Source: Mycobacterium gordonae
GTDB taxonomy: Bacteria > Actinomycetota > Actinomycetes > Mycobacteriales > Mycobacteriaceae
Length of the DNA: 64,000 nucleotides
Direction of reading: 5' to 3'
Assembly (NCBI RefSeq): GCF_002101675.1
Contig: NZ_LQOY01000155.1
Span: 124,001 to 188,000, forward strand
In this document: positions 45,681-53,103 of the stretch, one piece after another
How the letters are laid out: each line of letters opens with the position of its first letter
Numbering within the stretch: position 1 is the stretch's first letter
Translations under genes and position numbers: made by a program
The notes under the pieces: model-generated
Seen by the model: the letters and a program-made list of their open reading frames with translations, nothing else
Database searches by the model: none
What the model was told of the DNA's origin: nothing

Positions 45681-45697
45681 TACCATCTGACCTCGTG
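45681..45697 (+). promoter_or_regulatory. Leaderless-type promoter of DUF4436 copy 3
   Basis: TACCAT at 45681-45686, then 8 bp, then the GTG start at 45695. A -10 box this close implies the transcript begins at or next to the start codon. Confidence 0.5.
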
Positions 45698-46582
45698 CAG
45701 CCCGACGCTCCCACACCCGATCCGGGAGTTGCCGAGCACAAACACATGTCGGTGCGCAAACACCTGCTGCTCGACTCGTCGATTCTCATCGGATTCGCCG
45801 CCTTCTACATCTTCACCCTGCTGAACTATCAGTGGCTGGCTCCGCACCCGCTGCCCAAGGTGGATCTGCGCTCCCCGAAGGACACGGTGGTCAAGGTGCA
45901 CATCGACAACCTGCGCCACAAAGACAACCTGCTCGACGTGACCCTGGTGCTGAAGCCGGATGAGGCGATCGTCGATCCGCGCACCGGGCGGCTGACCGCC
46001 GACACGGCGGTGCGCTTTCCCATGCAGGACGACATGGGGGAGCTGACGTACGAGAACGGGAAAGCGCCGGAACCGAAAGACACCACCATCGAGGCCCGGG
46101 GTGAGCCACGCAACTGGCCGTTGGACACCTACACCACCGACCCGATCCGGGCGGAGTGGCTGGTCGGGGCGGGCGACGGCAGCCACTACGAGGCGGCCAA
46201 GATCGAGGTGGACGGATCGGCCGACGGCTTCGACATCGACGTCGCCCGGGTCGACGACAGCCCCAACGACGTCGTCATCACCCTCAAGCGAACGAGGGCA
46301 CAACGTATCTTCGACGTCGGTATCTGCCTGGTACTGATCACGCTGCCGGCGGTGGCGTTGTTCGTCGCCATCCAGATGGTGACGCGTCGGCGGCCATTCC
46401 TGCCGCCGTTCGGCACCTGGTACGCGGCGATGCTGTTCGCCGTGGTGCCGTTGCGCAACTTCCTGCCGGGCTCCCCGCCGACGGGTGCCTGGATCGACCA
46501 GGGCCTGGTGATCTGGGTGCTGCTGGGCCTGGCGGCCGCCATGGTGATCTACATCGTGGCGTGGTACCGAGATCGCGCTTGA
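45695..46582 (+). CDS. DUF4436 membrane protein, copy 3
   Basis: 295 residues from GTG 45695, in leaderless arrangement. N-terminal helix LLLDSSILIGFAAFYIFTLL; external domain with DDMGELTYENGKAPEP and PRNWPLDTYTTDPIRAE; C-terminal three helices with RRPFLPPFGTWYAAMLFAVVPLRNFLPGSPPTGAWIDQ. Shorter N-terminal tail than the other copies and the most divergent in the external domain. Confidence 0.87.
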   Translation: MQPDAPTPDPGVAEHKHMSVRKHLLLDSSILIGFAAFYIFTLLNYQWLAPHPLPKVDLRSPKDTVVKVHIDNLRHKDNLLDVTLVLKPDEAIVDPRTGRLTADTAVRFPMQDDMGELTYENGKAPEPKDTTIEARGEPRNWPLDTYTTDPIRAEWLVGAGDGSHYEAAKIEVDGSADGFDIDVARVDDSPNDVVITLKRTRAQRIFDVGICLVLITLPAVALFVAIQMVTRRRPFLPPFGTWYAAMLFAVVPLRNFLPGSPPTGAWIDQGLVIWVLLGLAAAMVIYIVAWYRDRA

Positions 46583-46704
46583 GGATCCGCGTCGGCAAGT
46601 GAGTCAGGGCCTCCGAGCCCGCGCCACCGCCGCTGTGTTAACGCAGGTGACGCGCAATGTTACAGGCGCGTAGCGCGTCGTAACAAAGGCTGCTAGCAAA
46701 CAAA

Positions 46705-46727
46705 TGCATTGCTAATCTGGCGCAGTG
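46705..46727 (+). promoter_or_regulatory. Leaderless-type promoter of DUF4436 copy 4
   Basis: GCTAATCTGGCGCA precedes the GTG: TAATCT is 6 bp before it, again in leaderless spacing. An inverted repeat of GACGCGC and GCGCGTC (7 bp arms) lies just upstream near 46648-46678. Confidence 0.4.
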
Positions 46728-47690
46728 ACAGTACACAGGGAGTTGGCTGCGCCGGTGGGCCCTCGACCCGAGTTCGACCTGGATGAGACGTTCGCGCTGC
46801 CCGCACACAGCCCGCAGGACGACGCTCAGCAGGGGCGCCGCCGCCACCTCATCCTGGATGTCTCTATCGTCGTCAGCGTCATCGTCGTCTACCTGTTGTC
46901 GCTGTTCGGTTACCACCTCCTGGCCACCTCGCCTGGGCCGCTGCCCGAACCGGACATGACGACCACCGACAACAGCGTGGTCCTGGTGCGCATCGAGCAA
47001 CTGCACGCCGTCGAGCATCGTCTTGACGTGAAAGTGCTTGTCAAACCTGATGATTCGATGGTCGACCATCGCCTGAACGTCCTGAACACCGACACGTCGG
47101 TGCGTTTTTTCCCGCAGAACGACCTGGGTGATCTGCAGTACCCGGTGGGGAAGTCGCCGGCGCAGGTGGCCACCACGATCCCCGCGCACGGCGAGCCCGG
47201 CGACTGGCCGTTCGACACCTACACCACCGACACCATCCAGGCCGACGTGCTCGTCGGGACCGGCGACGGCCGTCAGTACAAGCCGGCCCGGGTGGAGGTG
47301 ACCGGCGTACTGGAAGGGTGGGACGTCACGGCGACCAGGGTCGGGCGCGACAGCCACGACCCCAACCGCCCCGACAACGTGGTCATCACCATCAAGCGGG
47401 CAAAGGGACCGCTGGTCTTCGACCTGGGGATCTGCCTGGTATTGGTTGCGCTGCCGACGTTGGCGCTGTTCGTGGCCATCCAGATGCTGACCGGCCGGCG
47501 CAAGTTCCTGCCACCGTTTTCCACCTGGTATGCGGCGATGCTGTTTGCGGTCGTGCCGCTGCGCAACATCCTGCCCGGTTCCCCACCCGCCGGCTCCTGG
47601 GTGGACCAGGCCGTGGTGATCTGGGTGCTGATCGGTCTCGCGACCGCGCTGATCCTCTACATCCTGGCCTGGCACCGGCAGGGGGACTGA
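46725..47690 (+). CDS. DUF4436 membrane protein, copy 4
   Basis: 321 residues from GTG 46725. Longer acidic N-terminal tail, helix LILDVSIVVSVIVVYLLSLFGYHLL, then DLGDLQYPVGKSPAQ and GDWPFDTYTTDTIQADV, and the C-terminal RKFLPPFSTWYAAMLFAVVPLRNILPGSPPAGSWVDQ. Its DLGDLQYP and WPFDTYTT motifs are closest to copy 1. Followed by the spc operon promoter. Confidence 0.88.
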   Translation: MTVHRELAAPVGPRPEFDLDETFALPAHSPQDDAQQGRRRHLILDVSIVVSVIVVYLLSLFGYHLLATSPGPLPEPDMTTTDNSVVLVRIEQLHAVEHRLDVKVLVKPDDSMVDHRLNVLNTDTSVRFFPQNDLGDLQYPVGKSPAQVATTIPAHGEPGDWPFDTYTTDTIQADVLVGTGDGRQYKPARVEVTGVLEGWDVTATRVGRDSHDPNRPDNVVITIKRAKGPLVFDLGICLVLVALPTLALFVAIQMLTGRRKFLPPFSTWYAAMLFAVVPLRNILPGSPPAGSWVDQAVVIWVLIGLATALILYILAWHRQGD

Positions 47691-47697
47691 CGGCAAT

Positions 47698-47726
47698 TTG
47701 GTGCTGAGCAGGGTGTCCCCTAGACT
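47698..47726 (+). promoter_or_regulatory. Promoter of the spc operon
   Basis: TTGGTG (47698-47703), 17-bp spacer, TAGACT (47721-47726). The -10 box lies inside a perfect 17-bp palindrome CCCCTAGACTCTAGGGG at 47717-47733. About 150 nt of leader separates it from rplN. Confidence 0.6.
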
Positions 47727-47733
47727 CTAGGGG
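47717..47733. promoter_or_regulatory. Palindrome over the spc -10 box
   Basis: CCCCTAGA, centre C, TCTAGGGG: a perfect 8-bp-arm palindrome that covers TAGACT. As DNA it could be an operator; as RNA the transcript would start inside it. Confidence 0.55.
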
Positions 47734-47886
47734 TTGCCTTGGGCAGACCTCGGCTGGCTTCTGAAGGTAGGGAGCTGGCCCCGCGTGCCCTTCGGTGACA
47801 ACTGTTTTTCAAGACCGCGCACGTCAGGTGCTCATTGAGCTTGGGTTTCGCCTGCCGCGCGCACCTCCACCAGGTCAGGAGATCGA

Positions 47887-48255
47887 GTGATTCAGCAAGA
47901 ATCGCGGCTGAAGGTCGCCGACAACACCGGCGCCAAGGAGATCTTGTGCATCCGCGTGCTCGGCGGCTCGTCGCGACGCTATGCCGGCATCGGTGACATC
48001 ATCGTCGCCACGGTCAAGGACGCCATCCCGGGCGGCAACGTCAAACGGGGTGACGTGGTGAAGGCCGTCGTGGTGCGCACCGTCAAGGAGCGCAGGCGCC
48101 CGGACGGCAGCTACATCAGGTTCGACGAGAACGCCGCCGTCATCATCAAGCCCGACAACGACCCGCGCGGTACCCGCATCTTCGGGCCGGTCGGTCGCGA
48201 ATTGCGGGAGAAGAAGTTCATGAAGATCATCTCGCTCGCCCCGGAGGTGTTGTAG
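47887..48255 (+). CDS. rplN: 50S ribosomal protein L14
   Basis: 122 residues from GTG. MIQQESRLKVADNTGAKEILCIRVLGGS start and VRTVKERRRPDGSYIRFDENAAVIIKP; forms the intersubunit bridge. First gene of the spc operon; abuts rplX (stop TAG then GTG). Confidence 0.98.
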   Translation: MIQQESRLKVADNTGAKEILCIRVLGGSSRRYAGIGDIIVATVKDAIPGGNVKRGDVVKAVVVRTVKERRRPDGSYIRFDENAAVIIKPDNDPRGTRIFGPVGRELREKKFMKIISLAPEVL

Positions 48256-48573
48256 GTGAAGGTCCACAAAGGCGACACCGTGCTGGTCATCGCCGGCAAG
48301 GACAAGGGTGCCAAGGGCAAGGTCATTCAGGCCTACCCGGACCGCAACCGGGTGCTGGTTGAAGGCGTCAACCGCATCAAGAAGCACACCGCGGTCTCGA
48401 CCAACCAGCGCGGCGCCCGCTCGGGTGGCATCGTCACCCAGGAAGCGCCGATCCACGTGTCCAACGTGATGGTGGTCGACTCCGACGGCAAGCCCACCCG
48501 CATCGGCTATCGCGTGGACGAGGAGACCGGCAAGCGGGTCCGCGTCTCCAAGCGCAACGGCAAGGACATCTGA
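48256..48573 (+). CDS. rplX: 50S ribosomal protein L24
   Basis: 105 residues from GTG, directly after rplN. MKVHKGDTVLVIAGKDKGAKGKVIQAYP is the KOW motif of this assembly-initiating protein; VEGVNRIKKHT follows. Confidence 0.98.
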   Translation: MKVHKGDTVLVIAGKDKGAKGKVIQAYPDRNRVLVEGVNRIKKHTAVSTNQRGARSGGIVTQEAPIHVSNVMVVDSDGKPTRIGYRVDEETGKRVRVSKRNGKDI

Positions 48574-48575
48574 CG

Positions 48576-49139
48576 ATGACTACTGCAGAGAAGACCCAGC
48601 CGCGCCTGAAAGAGCGCTACCGCAACGAAATTCGGGATGCGCTGCACAAGCAGTTCGGTTATGGCAACGTCATGCAGATCCCGACCGTGACCAAGGTCGT
48701 GGTCAACATGGGCGTCGGCGAGGCCGCTCGGGACGCCAAGCTGATCAACGGCGCCGTCAATGACCTGTCGCTGATCACCGGCCAGAAGCCCGAGATCCGC
48801 AAGGCGCGCAAGTCCATTGCGCAGTTCAAATTGCGCGAGGGCATGCCGATCGGCGCGCGGGTCACCCTGCGGGGCGACCGGATGTGGGAGTTCCTGGACC
48901 GGCTCACGTCGATCGCGCTGCCCCGTATCCGTGACTTCCGTGGCTTGTCGCCCAAGCAGTTCGACGGTGTCGGCAACTACACCTTCGGTCTCGCCGAGCA
49001 GTCGGTGTTCCACGAGATCGACGTGGACAAGATCGACCGGGTCCGCGGTATGGACATCAGCGTCGTCACCTCGGCGACGAACGACGACGAAGGACGAGCG
49101 CTGTTGCGGGCCCTCGGCTTTCCCTTCAAGGAGAACTGA
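48576..49139 (+). CDS. rplE: 50S ribosomal protein L5
   Basis: 187 residues; binds 5S rRNA and contacts P-site tRNA. PRLKERYRNEIRDALHKQFGYGNVMQIPTVTKVVVNMGVGEA and RDFRGLSPKQFDGVGNYTFGLAEQ are typical. Confidence 0.98.
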   Translation: MTTAEKTQPRLKERYRNEIRDALHKQFGYGNVMQIPTVTKVVVNMGVGEAARDAKLINGAVNDLSLITGQKPEIRKARKSIAQFKLREGMPIGARVTLRGDRMWEFLDRLTSIALPRIRDFRGLSPKQFDGVGNYTFGLAEQSVFHEIDVDKIDRVRGMDISVVTSATNDDEGRALLRALGFPFKEN

Positions 49140-49143
49140 GCAG

Positions 49144-49329
49144 ATGGCGAAGAAGGCACTGGTCAACAAAGCCAACCGCAAGCCGAAGTTCGCGGTGCGC
49201 GGCTACACACGCTGCAGCAAGTGCGGCCGTCCGCGTGCGGTGTTCCGCAAGTTCGGGCTCTGCCGGATCTGCCTGCGCGAGATGGCGCATGCGGGCGAGT
49301 TGCCCGGCGTGCAGAAGAGCAGTTGGTGA
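49144..49329 (+). CDS. rpsN: 30S ribosomal protein S14, zinc-binding type Z
   Basis: 61 residues. Four cysteines, CSKC and CRIC, form the zinc ribbon of the short C+ form; such cells usually also carry a zinc-free paralogue. ATG 49144 follows rplE by 4 bp. Confidence 0.97.
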   Translation: MAKKALVNKANRKPKFAVRGYTRCSKCGRPRAVFRKFGLCRICLREMAHAGELPGVQKSSW

Positions 49330-49349
49330 CAGGACACAGGGACTAAACC

Positions 49350-49748
49350 ATGACGATGACGGACCCCATCGCAGACTTCTTGACCCGTCTGCGCAACGCC
49401 AACTCGGCGTACCACGACGAAGTGACCTTGCCGCACTCCAAGATCAAGGCCAACATCGCCCAGATCCTCAAGAGCGAGGGCTACATCACCGACTTCCGCA
49501 CCGAGGATGCCCGGGTCGGCAAGTCGCTGGTCGTCCAGCTCAAGTACGGGCCCAGCCGCGAGCGCAGCATCGCGGGTCTCAAGCGGGTGTCCAAGCCCGG
49601 CCTGCGGGTGTACGCGAAGTCGACCAACCTGCCGCGGGTGTTGGGAGGCCTTGGCGTCGCGATCATTTCGACGTCGTCGGGTCTGCTCACCGACCGTCAG
49701 GCAGCCAGACAGGGCGTGGGCGGCGAAGTCCTCGCTTATGTCTGGTAG
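49350..49748 (+). CDS. rpsH: 30S ribosomal protein S8
   Basis: 132 residues. MTMTDPIADFLTRLRNANSAYHDEV start and the C-terminal STSSGLLTDRQAARQGVGGEVLAYVW. Central domain binder of 16S rRNA and the feedback repressor of the spc operon in E. coli. Confidence 0.98.
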   Translation: MTMTDPIADFLTRLRNANSAYHDEVTLPHSKIKANIAQILKSEGYITDFRTEDARVGKSLVVQLKYGPSRERSIAGLKRVSKPGLRVYAKSTNLPRVLGGLGVAIISTSSGLLTDRQAARQGVGGEVLAYVW

Positions 49749-49771
49749 GGCGTGGTAGAGGAGTTTGGATC

Positions 49772-50311
49772 ATGTCGCGTATTGGTAAGCAACCGGTTCC
49801 GGTTCCCGCTGGAGTCGACGTAACGATCGAGGGCCAGAACGTCTCGGTGAAGGGACCCAAGGGCACCCTCGAACTGACGGTGGCCGAACCGATCACGGTG
49901 TCGCGCAACGACGATGGCGCCATCGTGGTTACCCGTCCGAACGACGAGCGGCAAAACCGCTCGCTGCACGGGCTGTCGCGCACCCTGGTGGCCAACCTGG
50001 TCACGGGCGTGACGGAGGGTTACACCACGAAGATGGAGATCTACGGGGTGGGCTACCGCGTGCAACTCAAGGGCAGCAACCTGGAGTTCGCGCTCGGCTA
50101 CAGCCACCCGGTGGTGATCGAGGCGCCGGACGGCATCACGTTCGCGGTGCAGGCTCCGACGAAGTTCACGGTCACTGGAATCGACAAGCAGAAGGTCGGC
50201 CAGATCTCGGCGAACATCCGCCGTCTGCGCCGCCCCGACCCCTACAAGGGCAAGGGCGTGCGCTACGAGGGTGAGCAGATCCGCCGCAAGGTCGGAAAGA
50301 CAGGTAAGTAG
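49772..50311 (+). CDS. rplF: 50S ribosomal protein L6
   Basis: 179 residues from ATG 49772. MSRIGKQPVPVPAGVDVTI start; two repeated domains; C-terminal RRPDPYKGKGVRYEGEQIRRKVGKTGK near the sarcin-ricin loop. Confidence 0.98.
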   Translation: MSRIGKQPVPVPAGVDVTIEGQNVSVKGPKGTLELTVAEPITVSRNDDGAIVVTRPNDERQNRSLHGLSRTLVANLVTGVTEGYTTKMEIYGVGYRVQLKGSNLEFALGYSHPVVIEAPDGITFAVQAPTKFTVTGIDKQKVGQISANIRRLRRPDPYKGKGVRYEGEQIRRKVGKTGK

Positions 50312-50313
50312 TC

Positions 50314-50715
50314 ATGGCGCAATCACAGGCTGAAGCGCAAAAGCCCGTGGGGCAGAGCGTATCCGCGACCCGCCGGGTCTCGCGGCTGCGCCGGCACGCA
50401 CGGCTGCGCAAGAAGATCTCCGGCACCGCGGAGCGTCCCCGGCTGGTGGTCAACCGGTCTTCACGGCACATTCACGTGCAGCTGGTCAATGACCTCAACG
50501 GCACCACCGTGGCCGCGGCTTCGTCGATCGAAGCCGACGTGCGCGGTCTGGACGGGGACAAGAAGGCCCGCAGCGTGCGGGTCGGGCAGTTGATCGCCGA
50601 GCGGGCCAAGGCTGCCGGGGTCGACTCCGTGGTCTTCGACCGCGGCGGCTACACCTACGGTGGACGGATTGCGGCATTGGCCGATGCTGCCCGCGAGAAC
50701 GGATTGCAATTCTGA
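50314..50715 (+). CDS. rplR: 50S ribosomal protein L18
   Basis: 133 residues. Core from VSATRRVSRLRRHARLRKKISG; binds 5S rRNA with L5. The N-terminus has about 11 extra residues (SQAEAQKPVGQ) compared with the M. tuberculosis protein as I recall it. Confidence 0.97.
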   Translation: MAQSQAEAQKPVGQSVSATRRVSRLRRHARLRKKISGTAERPRLVVNRSSRHIHVQLVNDLNGTTVAAASSIEADVRGLDGDKKARSVRVGQLIAERAKAAGVDSVVFDRGGYTYGGRIAALADAARENGLQF

Positions 50716-50752
50716 TGAGCAGCATCAGCTTGATGAACGGAAGGACCGCATA

Positions 50753-51427
50753 ATGGCGGAACAGTCCGCTGGGGGGCAGGGCCCCGACAGCCGCGACGGC
50801 CGCGACTCGCGTGACGGACGGGGTCGCCGTGACGGCGGCGGCCGTGGCGGTCGCGACCGGGATCGGGACGGCGACAAGAGCAATTACCTGGAGCGGGTCG
50901 TCGCTATCAACCGGGTCTCCAAGGTGGTCAAGGGTGGTCGGCGCTTCAGCTTCACCGCTCTGGTCATCGTCGGTGACGGCAACGGCATGGTCGGCGTCGG
51001 TTACGGCAAGGCCAAAGAGGTTCCGGCCGCGATCGCCAAGGGCGTCGAGGAGGCCCGCAAGGGTTTCTTCCGGGTGCCGTTGATCCGCGGAACCATCACG
51101 CACCCGGTGCAGGGCGAGGCCGCTGCCGGCGTCGTGCTGTTGCGCCCGGCCAGCCCCGGTACCGGTGTGATCGCCGGCGGTGCGGCGCGTGCGGTGCTGG
51201 AATGCGCTGGCGTGCACGACATCCTGGCCAAGTCGCTGGGTAGCGACAACGCGATCAACGTGGTGCACGCGACCGTGGCCGCACTGAAGATGCTGCAGCG
51301 TCCCGAAGAGGTGGCCGCTCGGCGCGGTCTGCCCATCGAGGACGTCGCACCGGCCGGGATGCTCAAGGCCCGCCGCGAGAGTGACGCGCTGGCCGCAGCG
51401 GCAGCGCGAGAGGGAACGGCACAATGA
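50753..51427 (+). CDS. rpsE: 30S ribosomal protein S5
   Basis: 224 residues from ATG 50753 behind GGAAGGACC. A 40-residue Arg/Gly/Asp tail precedes the folded domain, which starts KSNYLERVVAINRVSKVVKGGRRFSF. GTGVIAGGAARAVLECAGVHDILAKSLGS is the C-terminal domain. Overlaps rpmD by ATGA. Confidence 0.98.
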   Translation: MAEQSAGGQGPDSRDGRDSRDGRGRRDGGGRGGRDRDRDGDKSNYLERVVAINRVSKVVKGGRRFSFTALVIVGDGNGMVGVGYGKAKEVPAAIAKGVEEARKGFFRVPLIRGTITHPVQGEAAAGVVLLRPASPGTGVIAGGAARAVLECAGVHDILAKSLGSDNAINVVHATVAALKMLQRPEEVAARRGLPIEDVAPAGMLKARRESDALAAAAAREGTAQ

Positions 51428-51621
51428 GCCAGTTGAAGATCACCCAGGTGCGCAGCACCATCGGTGCGCGCTGGAAGCAGCGCGAGAGCCTGCGAACCCT
51501 GGGTCTGCGCAAGATTCGCCACTCGGTGATCCGCGAAGACAACCCGCAGACGCGCGGGTTGATCGCAGTGGTGAACCACCTGGTTGAGGTGGAGTCGGCG
51601 CCCGAAGGGAAGACACAGTGA
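51424..51621 (+). CDS. rpmD: 50S ribosomal protein L30
   Basis: 65 residues: KITQVRSTIGARWKQRESLRTLGLRKIRHSVIREDNPQTRGLIAVVNHLVEV. Coupled to rpsE and, by a GTGA overlap, to rplO. Confidence 0.97.
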   Translation: MSQLKITQVRSTIGARWKQRESLRTLGLRKIRHSVIREDNPQTRGLIAVVNHLVEVESAPEGKTQ

Positions 51622-52058
51622 CCATCAAGCTGCACGACCTGCGGCCTGCGCCCGGGTCGAAGACCGCGCGCACCCGAGTCGGCCGCGGTGAGGGTTCCAA
51701 GGGCAAGACCGCGGGCCGCGGCACCAAGGGTACGAAGGCCCGCAAGAATGTTCCGTCGACCTTCGAGGGTGGGCAGATGCCCATCCACATGCGGCTGCCC
51801 AAGCTCAAGGGCTTCCGCAACCGGTTCCGCACCGAGTACCAGGTCGTCAACGTCGGCGATATCAACCGGTTGTTCCCCGAGGGCGGCACGGTAGGCATCG
51901 ACGAGTTGGTGGCAAAGGGCGCCGTCCGCAAGAACGGGTTGGTCAAGGTGCTAGGCGACGGGAAGCTGACCGTCAACGTCGCTGTGACCGCGCACAAGTT
52001 CAGCGGCAGCGCGCGGGACAAGATCACCGCCGCCGGTGGCAGCGCGACCGAACTGTAG
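51618..52058 (+). CDS. rplO: 50S ribosomal protein L15
   Basis: 146 residues from GTG. MTIKLHDLRPAPGSKTARTRVGRGEGSKGKTAGRGTKG start, then FEGGQMPIHMRLPKLKGFRN. In many bacteria secY follows; here a terminator ends the operon. Confidence 0.98.
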   Translation: MTIKLHDLRPAPGSKTARTRVGRGEGSKGKTAGRGTKGTKARKNVPSTFEGGQMPIHMRLPKLKGFRNRFRTEYQVVNVGDINRLFPEGGTVGIDELVAKGAVRKNGLVKVLGDGKLTVNVAVTAHKFSGSARDKITAAGGSATEL

Positions 52059-52062
52059 TACC

Positions 52063-52122
52063 GCGAGCAGACGCAAAAGCCCCCGCACGCACGGCGTGTC
52101 GGGGGCTTGAGCGTCTGCTCGC
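52063..52122. terminator. Bidirectional terminator after rplO
   Basis: Outer arms GCGAGCAGACGC (52063-52074) and GCGTCTGCTCGC (52111-52122) are perfect 12-bp complements; inner arms AAGCCCCCG and CGGGGGCTT pair as well. It serves the convergent rplO and F420-type oxidoreductase genes. Confidence 0.85.
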
Positions 52123-52127
52123 GCAAG

Positions 52128-53054
52128 CTAACTGAGCCGTGGAATCACCTCTGCGGCAAGGCGTTCCATCTGCTCGCGGTCTTCTGCGACATTCGCGCCC
52201 ACCGGATTGAACAGCAGCATCTGGGCGCCGGCGTACATCACTTCGCGCAGACCCCGGATGACATCTTTGGGTGTGCCCGACACCGGAACCGCTTCGACGC
52301 CGGCCATGCCTCCGTAAATGCGATGTAGCCCCGCGAGCACGCGTTCGCGGGCCCGGTCGGCGTCGTCGTCGATCATCAGATACACGCGCTTGCCGATGGT
52401 GAAGCCTGCCGGGTCTTTCTGTTGTTCGGTCAGTTCACGGCGCACGATCTCTACGGCTTTGGCGAAATCCGCCGTGGACGACGAGCCGGCGCCGAGAAAG
52501 GCGTCGCCGTGCCGCACTGCCCGGGCCAGCGCCTTGGGCGCCAGACCGCCGAACCAGATCGGCGGGTGTGGCCGCTGTACCGGCTTCGGCTGAATCGGCA
52601 AGTCGTCGACATCGCGGAATCTGCCGTGGAACGTCACCCTGGGCTCGTCCGACCACGCCGCCTTCATCAACTGCAGGCCCTCGGTGAAATGGCTGATGAA
52701 GCTGTCCTTATCGACGCCGAAGGCTGCAAACCGGCGCCGGCTCCCGCCAGGAGCGACACCGACGTCGAGCCGGCCGTGGCTGAGACGGTCGACGGCGGTG
52801 ATCGCCGAGGCCAACTGCAACGGATCATGCAGCGACGTCACCAGGACGGCGACCCCCAGGCGCAGCCGCTGGGTGCAGGCCGCCGCGTAAGCGAGCAGCT
52901 CGAGTGGTGCGAGCAATGGCGCGTCACCGATGATCTGCTCGAGCACCCAGCCGCCCTCGAATCCGAGCTGCTCCGCACGGGCCAGGTACGAGCGCAGCCC
53001 GTCGGCGTCGAAGTCGCCTGAGGCGAGTTGAGGGATGGCGATCGAGTACCTCAC
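52128..53054 (-). CDS. Luciferase-like (F420/FMN-dependent) oxidoreductase
   Basis: 308 residues from GTG 53054. TIM-barrel LLM family: RYSIAIPQLASGDFDADGLRSYLARAEQLGFEGGWVLEQ start, RLRLGVAVLVTSLHDPLQLASAITAVDRLSHGRLDVGVAPGGSRR in the middle and PHPPIWFGGLAPKALARAVRHGDAFLGAG. Mycobacteria often use F420 in this family; cofactor and substrate are not readable. Divergent from sppA. Confidence 0.88.
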   Translation of the reverse strand: MRYSIAIPQLASGDFDADGLRSYLARAEQLGFEGGWVLEQIIGDAPLLAPLELLAYAAACTQRLRLGVAVLVTSLHDPLQLASAITAVDRLSHGRLDVGVAPGGSRRRFAAFGVDKDSFISHFTEGLQLMKAAWSDEPRVTFHGRFRDVDDLPIQPKPVQRPHPPIWFGGLAPKALARAVRHGDAFLGAGSSSTADFAKAVEIVRRELTEQQKDPAGFTIGKRVYLMIDDDADRARERVLAGLHRIYGGMAGVEAVPVSGTPKDVIRGLREVMYAGAQMLLFNPVGANVAEDREQMERLAAEVIPRLS

Positions 53055-53103
53055 GCGCTCCACCGTACGGGCCGGGTCGGCGGCGCTCGGTAGGCTATCT
53101 AAC

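Noticed and set aside
47717..47733. The CCCCTAGACTCTAGGGG palindrome as a terminator of DUF4436 copy 4
   Set aside because: It has no T-tract and overlaps the -10 of a good promoter, so an operator or promoter role is more likely.
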